Below the pieces are notes generated by a model that was not told the DNA's origin, made no database searches, and worked only from the letters and a program-made list of their open reading frames with translations. Of a DNA stretch of 64,000 nucleotides, positions 21,340 through 33,568 are shown piece after piece. Position numbers and translations under genes: made by a program. The stretch comes from Galeopsis tetrahit (taxonomy: Eukaryota > Streptophyta > Magnoliopsida > Lamiales > Lamiaceae). Position 1 is the first letter of the stretch, and every line of letters begins with the position of its first letter. Where the stretch lies: assembly GCA_963675135.1 (NCBI GenBank), contig OY776133.1, positions 36,641,994-36,705,993 of the forward strand, written 5' to 3'.

Positions 21340-22531
21340 TATGATTTTATGTAACAATTTATTTGTAACGAAATTGATATTTTGAATAAATTGTATAACA
21401 ATTTGTAACGAAACTTTTGTTACCACTACTAAGATTATTGTAACTAAACAAGGCGTCGTTACAATTGTATTGGTACGGAAATTGATATTTTGAATAAAAT
21501 GTACAACAATTTGTAACAAAACTTTCGTTACCTCTAGTAAGATTATTGTAACCAAACAAGGTGTCGTTACAATTGTATTGGTAACAAAATAGAATTTTTT
21601 TCGTTACAAGAATTTTTTACAACGAGCTTTACAAGACCAACTTTTGTAACGAAATGTTTCGTTACAAAAGATTTTTGTAACCAAAAAATGATTTTTTGTA
21701 ACCATTTTTTTCGTTACAAAAAATGCATTTTGTTGTAGTGATATTGGCGACGAAATATAATTTTCATTGTTTGTTCTGATTATTAACAACAAAATGAAGT
21801 AAATTATTGCTAATATAGCGATGAAATATATAAATTTTTGTTGCAAAAATTAATTTCAAGAAATTAGCCACGAAAATTTCCATTTCATCGTAAAATATTA
21901 GCGACGAAATATAATTTTCATTGTTGTTTTGATTATTAACAAAAAAAAAATGATTTTTTGTAACCATTTTTTTCGTTACAAAAAATGCATTTTGTTGTAG
22001 TGATATTGGCGACGAAATATAATTTTCATTGTTTGTTCTGATTATTAACAACAAAATGAAGTAAATTATTGCTAATATAGCGATGAAATATATAAATTTT
22101 TGTTGCAAAAATTAATTTCAAGAAATTAGCCACGAAAATTTCCATTTCATCGTAAAATATTAGCGACGAAATATAATTTTCATTGTTGTTTTGATTATTA
22201 ACAAAAAAATGAAGCAATTTGTTGCTAATATAGTGATGAAATATATAAATTTCGTTGCAAATATTTAATCTAAGAATTTACCGACAAAAATTTCTCTTTC
22301 GTTGCAAAATATTAGCGACGAAATATAATTTTCATTGCTATTTTGATTAACAACGAAATGAAGCAATTTATTGCTAATATAGCGATGAAATATATAAATT
22401 TTGTCGCAAATATTAAATCTAAAAATTTAGCGACGAAAATTTATATTTCGTTGCTAAAAATTTATTTTAGCGATAAAATTTAGATTTGTCGCAAATTTTT
22501 TGTCGCTATTCCCCTTGTTTCTTGTAGTGTG
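21340..22531. mobile_element. CACTA-derived repeat array with two right ends (copy 1)
   Basis: 21340-21740 carries many GTAACGAAA / TTTCGTTAC subterminal motifs and stops at TTGTTGTAGTG, a CACTA-type end. 21741-22531 belongs to the TTAGCGACGAAAT family seen at 48093-51741 and ends TTTCTTGTAGTG. A ~262 bp stretch spanning the first end is tandemly repeated (GATATTGGCGACG at 21740 and 22002). No left CACTACA end was found, so both elements are truncated or merged. Confidence 0.72.
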
Positions 22532-23595
22532 ATTTTTAATATTGACCACAAATGAAATCTAAATGTAGTATGAATTGTATTATTGTTTTTAAAAAATATA
22601 TTAGATTTTTAAGACAAAAATCTGTGTGAGACCAGTTGGACCCTATAAACGAGTATGATGGACAAAGTTTAGAAGGGGATGAATAGACTTTGTTATTTTC
22701 TTAAACTTTTGTGTGTACGTAAGATCAGATGATGTAAACAACATAGTTATATACCAAGTCGTCTGATGCAATAAGTATGTTTTGATCGAGTGCGAGTGTA
22801 AGTACAGCGATGATGGAGAACTAACCTACTGATTGCTTGTTAGTTGATCAGTTGGAAAACTATCTATACAATTGTTAGTGCAAAATAGTGTAGGCCCTAA
22901 CTGTTTAGACTTGTGGGTTGAATGAATTAAACCTTTTACAAAAAATGACTTTGATTAAACAATGAGCTTATCAACTGATTATGAAAAACTTAACTTGTGA
23001 TTTTAACTCTTTTAAAACCTATGCTTATGAAAGTTATGATGTAACAGATGATAAACAATATAAAAAAATAAATAACACGAGATTTATATATAGTGGTTCA
23101 GACCCTTGTCCTACGTCCACTCTCACAACCTAGATGTGATGTTAATTCCTTAATAAATATGGTCTTTGCTACTTTATAGTCCCAAGAGAAGAATTTTGAG
23201 CTCGATACACTACCTTAGTGCAATTAGCTTTACTTGTTATTGTGAGAACAAGTACTCTTACAATGCCGGTTTTACAACAACAAACTAATATAACTTCTAA
23301 GGATTGAAAGTAGGGTTTGGGTTTACTAAAAGTACCAACTAGTGTGATGAACAAAGATGTTCAATCAACACTTTTCTAAGCTTAAGATAGTATATGGAAT
23401 ACAAACTTAGATTCTGAAAACTTAGATCTATGTGATTCTCAGATTCGAACACTGGCTCTAAAGAACTTTAAAAGGATTCCGTCGACTTCAGTGATGAATT
23501 TTACTCGGTTGATTATTTTTATCAAACTTTAGTACTTGTCACTTGTTCATAACACTTCAGCTCCTTCTCTTCAATGATACTTATCTTCATGCACT
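22532..23595. other. Unassigned DNA before the CACTA/Ulp1 element (copy 1)
   Basis: No supported gene. The stretch around 23085-23130 (ATATAGTGGTTCAGACCCTT, then CTACGTCCACTCTC) resembles sequence common in plant LTR-retroelement repeats. I cannot define an element. Confidence 0.4.
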
Positions 23596-26500
23596 CACTA
23601 CTACACATTTTCACTTGGAGAGCTCTTTTTTGGAAAAGCTCTCCAAGATAGCACTTGGAGAGCGGTTTTATAAAAAAAAAAAAATTTATCTAAGAGAGCG
23701 GTTCAAAACCGCTCTCCAAGAGAAACACTTGGAGAGCGGTTAAGAACCGCTTTGCAAGCCACAATAGATAGCGGTTTAGAACCGCTCTCCAAGTAAGAAC
23801 TTGGAAAGCGGTTCATAACCGCTCTCCAAGTCAGTTTTTGGTCAAATATTAAAGCCACTCCCCCATTAATCACGACGCGTATACAACAGCTTCTCCCCCA
23901 AATCCCACAAACTCTAAACCTAAAATCACGACGCAACTTGTGAATCCAAATCCACCGTCGATCGCCTCCTTACTCGCGCCGTCGACCGCCTCCTTACTCG
24001 CGCCGTCGACGTCGCCTCTCTCCCTCTCTCTCGTCGCGCCGTCGACGTCGCCTCTCTCCCTCTCTCTCGTCGCGCCGTCCCCGTCGCCTCCCTCCCTCTC
24101 GTCGCGCCGTCGCCGTCGCCTCCCTCTCACTCCTCGTCGCCGTCACATCCCTCTCACTCCTCGTCGGCGTCGCCGTCGATTCTCTCCAGCCGTCGCCGTC
24201 TACTATCTCCAGCCGTCGCCGTCGACTATCTCCAGCCGTCGCCTATCTCCGCACAATTGTAGGTACGTACTCTTGTATATATATATATGTGTGTATAGAA
24301 ATTGGCGATTTGTTTTAATGTTTGAAAATTTAAATTCAACCTTTGATATGGATTTGTTTTTATGTTTGTTTTTCCTGTGTTAAATTTTATGCGAAGAGGA
24401 AGAAGATGATAGGCGTGGGTGCAAATTCCTAACTTGTGAATAAATTCTGCCAAAATTTTATGTTTTTTGTTTTTTTTTTTCCTGTGTTTGCTGTGAACTG
24501 CGAAGAGGAAGAAGATGATAGGCGTGTGGGTGCAAATTAATTTATTCTATGTATGGGCCAGAATATTCCCTATTTATTCTTGAATAAGAATTCCAAATCA
24601 TTCTTTATGCGTTTATGTTTATGCTTTAATTTATATTCTTTCATTATGATTAAATTAAATTATTAGGTGGGGTTGGTTGGTGAGAATTAATGATGCCTTT
24701 GATTGAAAGAATTAATTTAATAAGAAGATTTGACTTTCTTAAGCTTCGAAAAACCGCAAGAAGATTAAATTTATTAAAAAAGAAATAGGTGACACATTAA
24801 TTAATTAATAAGTGTACACTATTTCTTACAAGTATTTATGTTGTTAGAAAATACTCAAAAAATAAAAAATACCATCATCATTTTGATATATAAAAAATAC
24901 AGCTTATGTGTATGGTATTTAATTAGATTCATTGAACAATAGCTAGTAGCAAAAATCTCTGTCCATGACTCCATATGTGTTTGTGTGTGTCATAGTACTT
25001 CACTTCACTCATATAAAATCAATTACGCTTAATTAACTGTAGAATTAATTAATTTAATAAAATCCCAAATCCAGTGTAAATTAATTAGGCTCTCGATCCA
25101 ACCCAGAAATCCATGACCACTACTGGCATCCTCAAACTTCCCAACTGGTTACAACTACTAGTACTTCATTTATTCATATCAACTGCAATAATTAATTTAG
25201 AAATCAAAACAACTTCATATATATACAAGTGTCTTGGATATGATTGTATTCCTTCATCTCCCCCCAAGTGTATATATGTTGGTTAAAGATATTTGGGTGA
25301 GGTATATCTCTCTAGAGATAACCGAGCATGTGGATTGTATTCCTTCATCTCCCCCCAAGTGTCTTGCATATTGAGTAGTGATAGGGCACAGGGCATGGAG
25401 GGGATAGTCGAACATATGCTGAGTCATACTGGGAGGGAACATCTCATTTTTTGGCCAACAAATGTGGGGTGAGTACAATAAACATTTCGTTAAAATTTGT
25501 ATGCATAATATGTTATTTGCACATTTGCAGCTAATTTAAATATATATTCTTAATATAATATAGGAGCCATTGGGTGTTGGTTGCCATAAATATGAAGACA
25601 TTAAGTGTCTTTTTTATGGACCCAGCTTTGGATGGGGTGGTTGCAAATCGTCCCGATCTCATGTCATACATGGAAGCGTAAGTTCATTTTTAATATTATA
25701 ATATAATGATTTGTTTTAATTACTTTTTAAATTATACATATTTAATCTATTTTTTTCTTCTTATTATAATAATAATAGTGTGATGACGATGTATCGAAGT
25801 CGCCTTCACAATCTAGTCTCAAGATCTACTTTCAATAGAGTGAGCTGGATAGATGTTAAGGTAATTTAATTTAGTAAGTTATCAAATTAATAGAAAATAA
25901 TCATAATAGTACTATTAATGCATACTTATAATTGCTAATTATATATAACAGGTTCCGAGCCAACGTGATAGTTATCATTGTGGACATTTTGTATGTTGTT
26001 ATATTGAGGATATAATCAAGACTTATCAAACGACGATTCCTAACATGGTAAGTCAATTTATCGATTTATTTAAATTATTTTTCATTGAATAAAAATTCAT
26101 ATACTATATATCTAACTATATTGATTGATCGTTGTTTGCAGTTTATCTATAACCGTCCGCTCAAAACTTACAACGACAAAAGAATGGACAAATGGAAAAA
26201 AGATTGGACAGGGTACCTTTACAATCGATTTTTGTAAACATATAATTAAATTAGTATAATTTTTGGTAGAATGTAATGTATTAACTTATATATTTGTGAT
26301 GTGATGATATTTCATCTTTTTGGTGTATATATGTTTTTGTACGTTTATTTATTTGAATTTAATTAAGTTTTGATTTTGTATAAATAGGATTTTTAAAATA
26401 TAAAATAATTATTAAAAAAATAATATAAAAAAAAAATACTTAGAAAGCGGTTTAAAACCGCTGTCCAAGTAAAATCGAAAAAAATATATATTACTTAGAG

Positions 26501-26726
26501 AGCGGTTTTGAACCGCTCTCCAAGCTCTTATACTTAGAGAGCGGTTCATAACCGCTGTCTAAGGGCCTCACTTGCAGAGCGGTTCAAAACCGCTTTCCAA
26601 GTCCTCTTACTTACAAAGCGGTTTTTAACCGCTCTCTTAGCTTGGAGTGCTGTCGCTTGGAGAGCGGTTTTAAAGGCTCTCCAAGGCCATTTTTCAAGGC
26701 TCTCCAAGCTCAATTTTGTAGTAGTG
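23596..26726 (+). mobile_element. CACTA element encoding an Ulp1-like protease domain (copy 1)
   Basis: Ends CACTACTACACATTTTCACT and ...AATTTTGTAGTAGTG, flanked by the 3 bp duplication ACT (23593-23595, 26727-26729). Both ends carry many subterminal copies of CTTGGAGAGCGGTT in both orientations (23629-23840 and 26438-26712), the transposase-binding architecture of CACTA elements. Next to the left end is a GC-rich CGCCGTCG/CTCTCTCC block (23940-24250) that gives only low-complexity peptides. No transposase is present. The only coding content is the C48-type protease at 25395-26237. Confidence 0.9.
25395..26237 (+). CDS. Ulp1/SENP-like cysteine protease (C48) domain, five exons (copy 1)
   Basis: Exons 25395-25468, 25564-25677, 25779-25860, 25952-26047 and 26142-26237. 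All have GT-AG borders and the phases fit, giving 153 residues and a TAA stop. Ulp1-family proteases cleave SUMO or related modifiers with a His-Asp-Cys triad. Here SHWVLVAIN supplies His27, VFFMDPA Asp44, and QRDSYHCGHF the oxyanion Gln94 and nucleophile Cys100, with the usual Gln-to-Cys spacing of six. The frame is uninterrupted in both copies. The start is uncertain: ATG 25395 is the first in-frame Met of the visible exon, and upstream exons may be missing, since typical C48 domains are ~200 residues. Whether it is expressed is unknown. Plant MULE and CACTA elements are known to carry such domains. Confidence 0.78.
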
Positions 26727-26989
26727 ACTTTGTGCTTTCAGGTGATTTGTCATAGATTTAAAAAATCTATCTAACTACTAATTTAAAGCTCCCTAACATG
26801 TATGATTTTATCTAACATGAAAATCCAGACCTGGTAAATCATCTTACTTGGGGTTTTACTTTGGGTTTTGGTATCTAATCAAAATCAAATTTTCTTTATT
26901 AAAATAACTCATATCCCAACAGATGTTGTGGGGTACATTTATAGATAAAGTGATTGTTTATAAATGTTATGGAATTGTAATACAAACAA

Positions 26990-28302
26990 GGGGTTATATT
27001 TTTTTTAGTCCATTAAGTTACCACAATTTTGAATTTAGTCCATCAGGTTACCACTTTTTGAATTTAGTCCATTAAGTTTCGATTTATTTTAATTTTGGTC
27101 TGGTTACCTGTTACAGCAGGTTTAACAGGTCATTTTTTAAATACACCCCATAAAATGTTATACACACCCCAAATATTAAACACACCACACTAAAATTTAA
27201 AAATCATTTTTTATTACTATACACACCCCCAACTATTTCCTATTTAATAAATTGTCAAAAATAATTAAATTAAAAAATAAGAATTCAAATTAATATGAAA
27301 AATATAAATAAAATCTATAAAAAAATCGCCTAAATCTTTAAAAATGAAACAAAGCTAAAATAATTAATTTAATTAGTTTTGAAGATTTAGTTGATTTTCT
27401 ACTATTTTTAAATTTTATTTAGCATTATTTTCTACGTTTTTTTTTATAGAAGTTAGAACGCAAATAAAACATTAATAAAGAAATGGAATTTTAAATTTAT
27501 TTTATTTTTCTTTTAAATATTTCTTTTATATTACATGAACCTGCTAACACCACATAAATTTTATATACACTCCAAACGTTAAACACAAAAATTCAAAATT
27601 CAAATATAGTTAAATAAAATCATAAACATATTTAATAAATTGCTAAAAATAATTAAATTAAAAAAAAAGTAAGAATTCAAATTAATATAAAAATATAAAT
27701 AAAACCTATAAAAAATCACTAAAATCTTCAAAAATTAAACAAAGCTAAAAACATTAATTAATTTAATTGGTTTTAAAGATTTAATTAATTTTTTTTACTA
27801 TTTTTTAAGATATTTAATAAATTTAAAAAAAAAATCAACTTGAAAAAATTATTAAATTAAATAAAAAAATCTTTAAAAGTATTAAAAAATCAACTAAAAT
27901 TTTAAAACTAACTAAATTAATTAATATTTTTTAACTTTGTTTAATTTTTGAAGATTTAGGCGATTTTTATAGATTTTATTTATATTTTTCATATTAATTT
28001 AAATTCTTATTTTTTTAATTTAATTATTTTTGGCAATATATTTATTAAATAGGAAATAGTTGGGGGTGTGTATAGTAATAAAAAATGATTTTTAAATTTT
28101 AGTGTGGTGTGTTTAACATTTGGGGTGTGTATAACATTTTATGGGGTGTGTTTTTAAAAATGACCTGTTAAACCTGATGTAGCAGGTAACTAGACCAAAA
28201 TTAAAATAAATCGAAACTTAATGGACTAAATTCAAAAAGTGGTAACATGATGGACTAAATTCAAAATTGTGGTAACTTAATGGACTAAAAAAATATAATC
28301 CC
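26990..28302. mobile_element. Mutator-like foldback element with very long TIRs (copy 1)
   Basis: The left end GGGGTTATATTTTTTTTAGT is mirrored at the right end by ...ACTAAAAAAATATAATCCC, and the inverted arms continue for at least 300 bp. It is flanked by a 9 bp duplication, TACAAACAA (26981-26989 and 28303-28311). The related unfilled sequence ACACAAACAATACCAAATCC at ~32034 is a paralogous empty site. No coding capacity. Two further copies lie at 18574 (partial) and 40909. Confidence 0.9.
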
Positions 28303-28311
28303 TACAAACAA

Positions 28312-28868
28312 TACCAAATCCAAATGATAAATTAAGAAACTCAAGACGCAATGAAATGAACAAGTATGAACAAACATAAAATTTTACGTGGTTCGATCCA
28401 ATTATATATCTACGTCCACGAAGGATAGAGACTCTCTTCACTAAACTTGAACACGTGTTTACAGATTACAAGTACAACTCACTAAGATAAGCCTCACTAA
28501 ACTTGAACAAGTGTTTGCAGATTACAAGTATGAATCACTAAGATAACTTGTTAACTCGCTCAACAACTCAATCAATCTACAACTGTGCACTACAGGTTGT
28601 ATTTATAGAGATACAATGTCCATATCAACTAACTACAAATTGCCCTAACAAAAATAGCCGCCTATAACTAACTTTGGACTAAACTGAATCAACAGACTTG
28701 ACTCAGCTAATAAGTGTATCAGCTGACTTGGCTTAGACGATTTGGACCGAGCACAGCTGATACAAATTAGATGACACAAACTCAGTAGAGTTATCATTAC
28801 TCTACTAGATGTGTTGCTCGAAGATCATATGGCTTAGCCTCATACGCTGAGTTGACTTTACTCAGCTG
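28312..28868. other. Older-duplication segment, retroelement-like (copy 1)
   Basis: No gene. AAATTTTACGTGGTTCGATC, then CTACGTCCACGAAGGATAG and repeated ACTTGAACAAGTGTTTGCAG, match 33569-34014 with clear divergence, so this is part of an older tandem duplication. The style resembles plant LTR-retroelement sequence, but no LTR ends were found. Confidence 0.5.
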
Positions 28869-30398
28869 CAGGGACGGACCCAGAATTGTGGGTTAGGGGG
28901 GGCCGATAAATATAATTTAATATTAATATATATCTAATAATAATAAAATTCAGTATTTTATATTTGAACCTAGATATATTAGTATATATAGTTAAATATT
29001 TAAAAATACATAATTATGTCCTTAATATGTTAAAAACTATAACTCTCTCGTACATATCACGAAAATCGTTAACAATTGATAGTTTATACATATTTTTTTG
29101 CTATTTATTTATCACAATTGATAGTTTATACATATTTTTTTGCTATTTATTTATCAATATATTATAATAGATTATCTAGAATATTGAGAAAAAATTGAGA
29201 TTAGCTAGGTTTATTAGACTAAAAGCCTTTTTACTCCTAAATTTTCATTTGGAGTCCCGATAATTTCTTTTTTAATATTTTATGCAATTAAAGAGAATAT
29301 ATTGAGACTAAAAAGTATTTCACTTAATTTGAGTTATCTGGAATATAACTGCTCATAAATTAATCAAATTACCTGTTGCTTTTAGCTTACTGGACAGGCC
29401 CACCTCATTTATTTTGAATTTTAGCTACTTGGGCCAATTACTTTGTTTAACTAGAATTTCATGAACTGTATAACATAATAAAATTAATGTATTGTGCTAA
29501 TTATATTCTACATGCATATATAATACTAAGAAAATGCTCCCCCCTCTCTCTAGAATAATAGCTTAGAAAATAAGCCATTAATCCGCCACCGCCTATCACC
29601 ATATATTTGCGCTGCCGTGCACCGCCTATCACCATACATCTGCGTTGTCGTGCACGCCGCCTCAGCCGTCGCTGGTTTACGGTGTAAGAGTTGAGAGGTC
29701 ATAATTGCCTGCACAAGTCCGTGTCGTTAAGCTACTCCACCGAATCACCGCGTTCGTTCGTCAGTTAACCAATTTCGTCTCCTCAAATCTACAAGCTCAA
29801 GGAGTCTCTTTAAGGTTTAGGTGGGATCAATGGGTGTTCCTCCCCGACGGCGCTACGGTGGCCGATTGGGTGAGTCACACATTGATCCCAATTTATTGTT
29901 TTTTCTAGTTTTTTAGCAGTTTAATTTCTAGTATTTTAGCTTGTTTAGTTTTTAGTTTTTGTTGATTCCTCCACTTCGTGTGGTCTCTCCTCGCCTAGTG
30001 TGTTTTTTTCCTCCCTGCATGGGTCCTTTTTTGTTTTCTGGGTTTTTTTGTGTTGGATTGGTCTTGCCTTTGGTACTTTTAGTGGACCTATGTCTTTTCT
30101 TTTTTCTCTATATTTCTCGATACGGATATACCTTAGTGTGGGGTATTTTTTCGTTTGAGAATGGAGATTTGATCGTATTTGTGGGCATTGGTTGCACTCA
30201 TCTCTCCACTTCCTCACGATTGGAATGGAGCAGCTGCCGCTTTGATCCTTCTAGGTTGAAGATGATCCTGTGGGTTATGATGTACTGATCTTGTTCTATT
30301 TTCTTGTAACCCTTCAAAAAAAAAAAAAAATACTAAGAAAATGAAAAAAGTTGAGGGGGGCCAAGGCCACCCCCAAGCTATACATAGTTCCGTCCCTG
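28869..30398. mobile_element. Non-autonomous hAT element (copy 1)
   Basis: Ends CAGGGACGGACCCAG and ...ATAGTTCCGTCCCTG, flanked by a perfect 8 bp duplication CTCAGCTG (28861-28868, 30399-30406). CAGGG...CCCTG ends with an 8 bp duplication are typical of plant hAT elements. The paralogous site at ~47975 has a single CTCAGCTG and no insert. No transposase; a retroposon is nested inside. Confidence 0.92.
29537..30329 (+). mobile_element. Retroposon with poly(A) nested in hAT element (copy 1)
   Basis: A 793 bp insert ending in TTCTTGTAACCCTTC plus an A run, flanked by a 14 bp duplication ATACTAAGAAAATG (29523-29536, 30330-30343). That is the signature of LINE-mediated retroposition. The body contains CTCCCCGACGGCGCTACGG but no convincing protein. 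The 3' part resembles a plant LINE tail, so it may be an internally deleted LINE or a processed transcript. Confidence 0.8.
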
Positions 30399-30467
30399 CT
30401 CAGCTGGTCTGATCCAACCAGACAACTACGACTTCTCCTCTTCTAGATAATAGAACTTATAACTAAC

Positions 30468-30578
30468 GACAAAATGGGATAGCTCAAGTGGTTAGAGCAC
30501 CACTACCTAGGCCTTAGATCCTGGGTTCGAGTCATGGGGAGGGGAAAAGGAATGGGTATTTAATTTGTAAACAAAAAA
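30468..30578 (+). mobile_element. Short tRNA-derived SINE (copy 1)
   Basis: A tRNA-like head GGGATAGCTCAAGTGGTTAG (A box) and CCTGGGTTCGAGTC (B box) lead into a short tail and an A run. It is flanked by a 14 bp duplication AACTTATAACTAAC (30454-30467, 30579-30592). At 111 bp it is hardly longer than a tRNA. The acceptor stem does not pair, so it is not a functional tRNA gene. Confidence 0.88.
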
Positions 30579-30592
30579 AACTTATAACTAAC

Positions 30593-32120
30593 ATCTTTAA
30601 TATTGCATTACTCCTAATAATAAATAAAGTCAATGGTTGAAGGGGTTATAATATTGGACATAAGTGTAATTAAACTATTTGAGTTAGAATATTTATACGT
30701 GCAAAGCACGTTTGGGTAGATTACCAATTAAAATAATCATCAATTTGATGATCATTGGATATTGGAGATTTGATTCCATTTCTTAAAATACGAGTGTGAA
30801 GTACAGGTCACATAGCTGGTTTATAGTTAACAAAAGTATAACTTAATACTCCGTAGTATTTTTTATCAGTAGTACATGATTATTGGTAATTACAAAGTCA
30901 ACTCTTTGGGAGAATATGGTAATTACAAAGTCAACTATATGGGAGAATATGATATACTGTTTTAGAGAAAATTGTTATAATGACATTATATTTGATCACA
31001 GTTATTTTGAGTATTATTAATTTCATTAATAATATTCGATGATACACTTATAAAATGCTATGTTTGATTGTTTGCATTTATTACTTATATGTATTTTCAT
31101 GAACTAATGATTTCATTGAGATGTGAGATCACGATTGACTATATCATGGTTTTTATAGTAACCCCAATCAAGGATTATCGAGAATGAAAAATAGATGATG
31201 CGATTGAGATTGGTGTACGATCTGCATCATATCCTTAGAGGATGTAGTGGTTCTTACAACTATGAAATACTAGGTGTCTCATGATAGATGTACACATATT
31301 TTGAGAATATTGACTTGTTCAATCGAAAAATTGTTTTGTGTATTTTATTTACGAGTCGCTGGTTTATAATTAACAAAAAGTATAACTTAATAGTATTTTT
31401 TATTAGTAGTGCATATATGATTATTGGTAATTACAAAGTCCAACTCTTTGGAGATATGGTATACTGTATTCCATTACATCAAGATAATTCATGATTGATG
31501 ATAACTGACTAAACTTCCTTTATTGGTGATGGTAAAGTCAACTATCCAAAACTATAACGGGCACCCACACCAGATTAGACTGGATACCAAACATTAAAAA
31601 AAAATCTATTAAACTATTCATCAAATTAATTAGAATATATATAGGTAGGAAGCATGTTTGGGTAGTGTAATAGTTAAGATAATAAAGGATGAAGATTTGA
31701 TATTCTGTTTTGTTTAAATGAAATTAATGGTGGCATGGGGTTGAAATAGCTAGCTAGTTTTTATAACATTAAAAACGTACAATTTGAAATATTTTATTAA
31801 TTAATACTATTGAATTAGTGCTTAAACCATATATATATGCATCAAGTGTTGTAGTAGTATATTTCTTAGGGCTTTTTTAAATTTGGAGGTAATTTCGAAG
31901 CATTTGATTGAAATTTGGAGTTCATATGAGCATTTAAAGATTTTGTTTTAGAAAGTAAATAAGTTGAGGGTATGATGGGATGTTGTGAGGTCCACTTAAT
32001 AAAGTGATTGTTTATAATTGTTATGGAATTGTTACACACAAACAATACCAAATCCAAATGATAAATCAAGAAACTCAAAACGCAATGAAATGAACAAGTA
32101 AGAACAAACACAAAATTTTA
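30593..32120. other. Older-duplication segment related to 51742-59600 (copy 1)
   Basis: No gene. It matches the flank of the cysteine-rich peptide gene: GAATATTTATACGTGCAAAG / GCACGTTTGGGTAGATTACC (30687-30728) recurs at ~52229. CATCAAGATAATTCATGATT (31478) recurs at 59178. ATTGAATTAGTGCTTAAACC (31810) recurs at 59530, just upstream of that gene. The gene itself is absent here. Confidence 0.6.
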
Positions 32121-33568
32121 TGGGGAAAATTGCACTTTTGGTCCTATAAGATTGTACCCTTATCAGATGTGGTCCTTTTTACATCACTTTTGGTCCCATA
32201 AGATGTTTCTGTTAAATTTATAACAGTTCCGTCAACTTGGGGTTATTTTTGTTTAAATTAAACCCAACTCTAAAATTAATAATTAAATAACACCCGTGAC
32301 CCATCTCCTCCGGATACAAATTCCGGCGGCTTTCCGGCCACCCACCAACCATCGCATCGGAAAAGTTAAGAGCTCTGGGATAAATATACCCGGCACGACC
32401 ATAGAAACCAAAACCACTAAGATAAATTTCTTCCAAAATCAAACAGAGACATTGAAGAAAATCGCACCAAAATCGATTCAAAACCAAAGAGTGCATCTCA
32501 AAATCAATACTGTAAATCATTACATTGAAAAAATACGCACCAACTTGCCCCATTTAACCCTCTGAACTTTACCCAAAATTATCGAAACCTAATTGCTCAA
32601 TTCCCTGAATTTGTCTCACCCAAAATTCGCAAAAAAATCGTGAAAACCTTCCCTGAAAAATTGTGAAATTGGAGATGAATGGGAAATCAATATCTAAAAT
32701 TGACAAGGGGTTTTGATTCCTAGCATTGAGACGTGGCTAGAGTAGGTAGCCTCGTCGGATTTCGTGATCGGAATCGATCAGATTTCTTGGTCGGAGTATC
32801 AGGTATTGGGGGTCGTGGCCTGATTGTCTGGAGTGAGGTGGGGTGGAGTGGTGGGGATGTGGCAAGGGGGTGGCGACGGGGAGGGTGGGTGGGTGGTGGT
32901 GTAAGTGACGGTGCGGCGGCGGGCGGCGGTTGAAGATGCACGGGGGATATCAGGATATGTTTCTGTGCAGAACAGTAGGAGGCTCTGTTCTCTTTAGTTT
33001 TAAAATTAATGTATAATCACATTTAAATAATTTTCAAAATTTACATTAAATTGTTATTTGGTTTGAAAATAATGTTTTGTATTTCATTTATATCCAGAAT
33101 TCCAGATACTTGAATATGCCGATTTTTTTATTATTTCAAACTTTACGTAAATTATTATATATGCTATTACAATTGACACTTAAGAATTTATATTTTCATA
33201 CTCCGTCAATTTTAAAATAATTTTGTATTCTGAATTTACAATAAATTCTTTTGGTATATTTAAATTATTGGGTTCTGAAAATTAGTTTTATGGATTATTT
33301 ATTATTAGCTAGATTTAAAAAAAAATCTATTTTTTGATTGTATATATTTATATATATACATGTTATTAATTTATAATTTTAGAAGTTATTTAGATTATTA
33401 AAATTTTAATATATTTAAGTCAACTAACCCTAAAAATAAATCAACTAACTGTTTCCATCCAAAAATTAACTTACAGGACCAAATATGCATAAAAAAGGAC
33501 CATTTGTGAATTGAAGGACCAAACGTGATTTTGAAAAATTCCAACAGGACCAAAAGTGCAATTTTCCC
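32121..33568. mobile_element. TIR element carrying GC-rich host-like DNA (copy 1)
   Basis: Ends GGGAAAATTGCACTTTTGGT and the inverse ...CCAAAAGTGCAATTTTCCC, with further AGGACCAAA motifs inside each end. The flanks share AAATTTTA (8-9 bp). The paralogous, uninterrupted AAAATTTTACGTGGTTCGAT at ~28379 shows the empty site. The interior (32290-32950) is GC-richer (CCTCCGGATACAAATTCCGG, GGTGGGTGGGTGGTGG) and looks like captured genic DNA, without a recognisable protein. Mutator- or hAT-like; superfamily not settled. Confidence 0.75.

Noticed and set aside
21271..21846. Several Asn/Phe-rich minus-strand frames
   Set aside because: They translate CACTA subterminal repeats and have no protein-like composition.
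23940..24383. Long frames rich in Pro/Ser (plus strand) and Arg/Asp (minus strand)
   Set aside because: Produced by the CGCCGTCG and CTCTCTCC simple repeats of the CACTA element; no domain and mirrored on both strands.
30468..30545. Candidate functional tRNA gene
   Set aside because: A and B boxes are present but the acceptor stem does not pair; poly(A) and the 14 bp duplication show it is a SINE.
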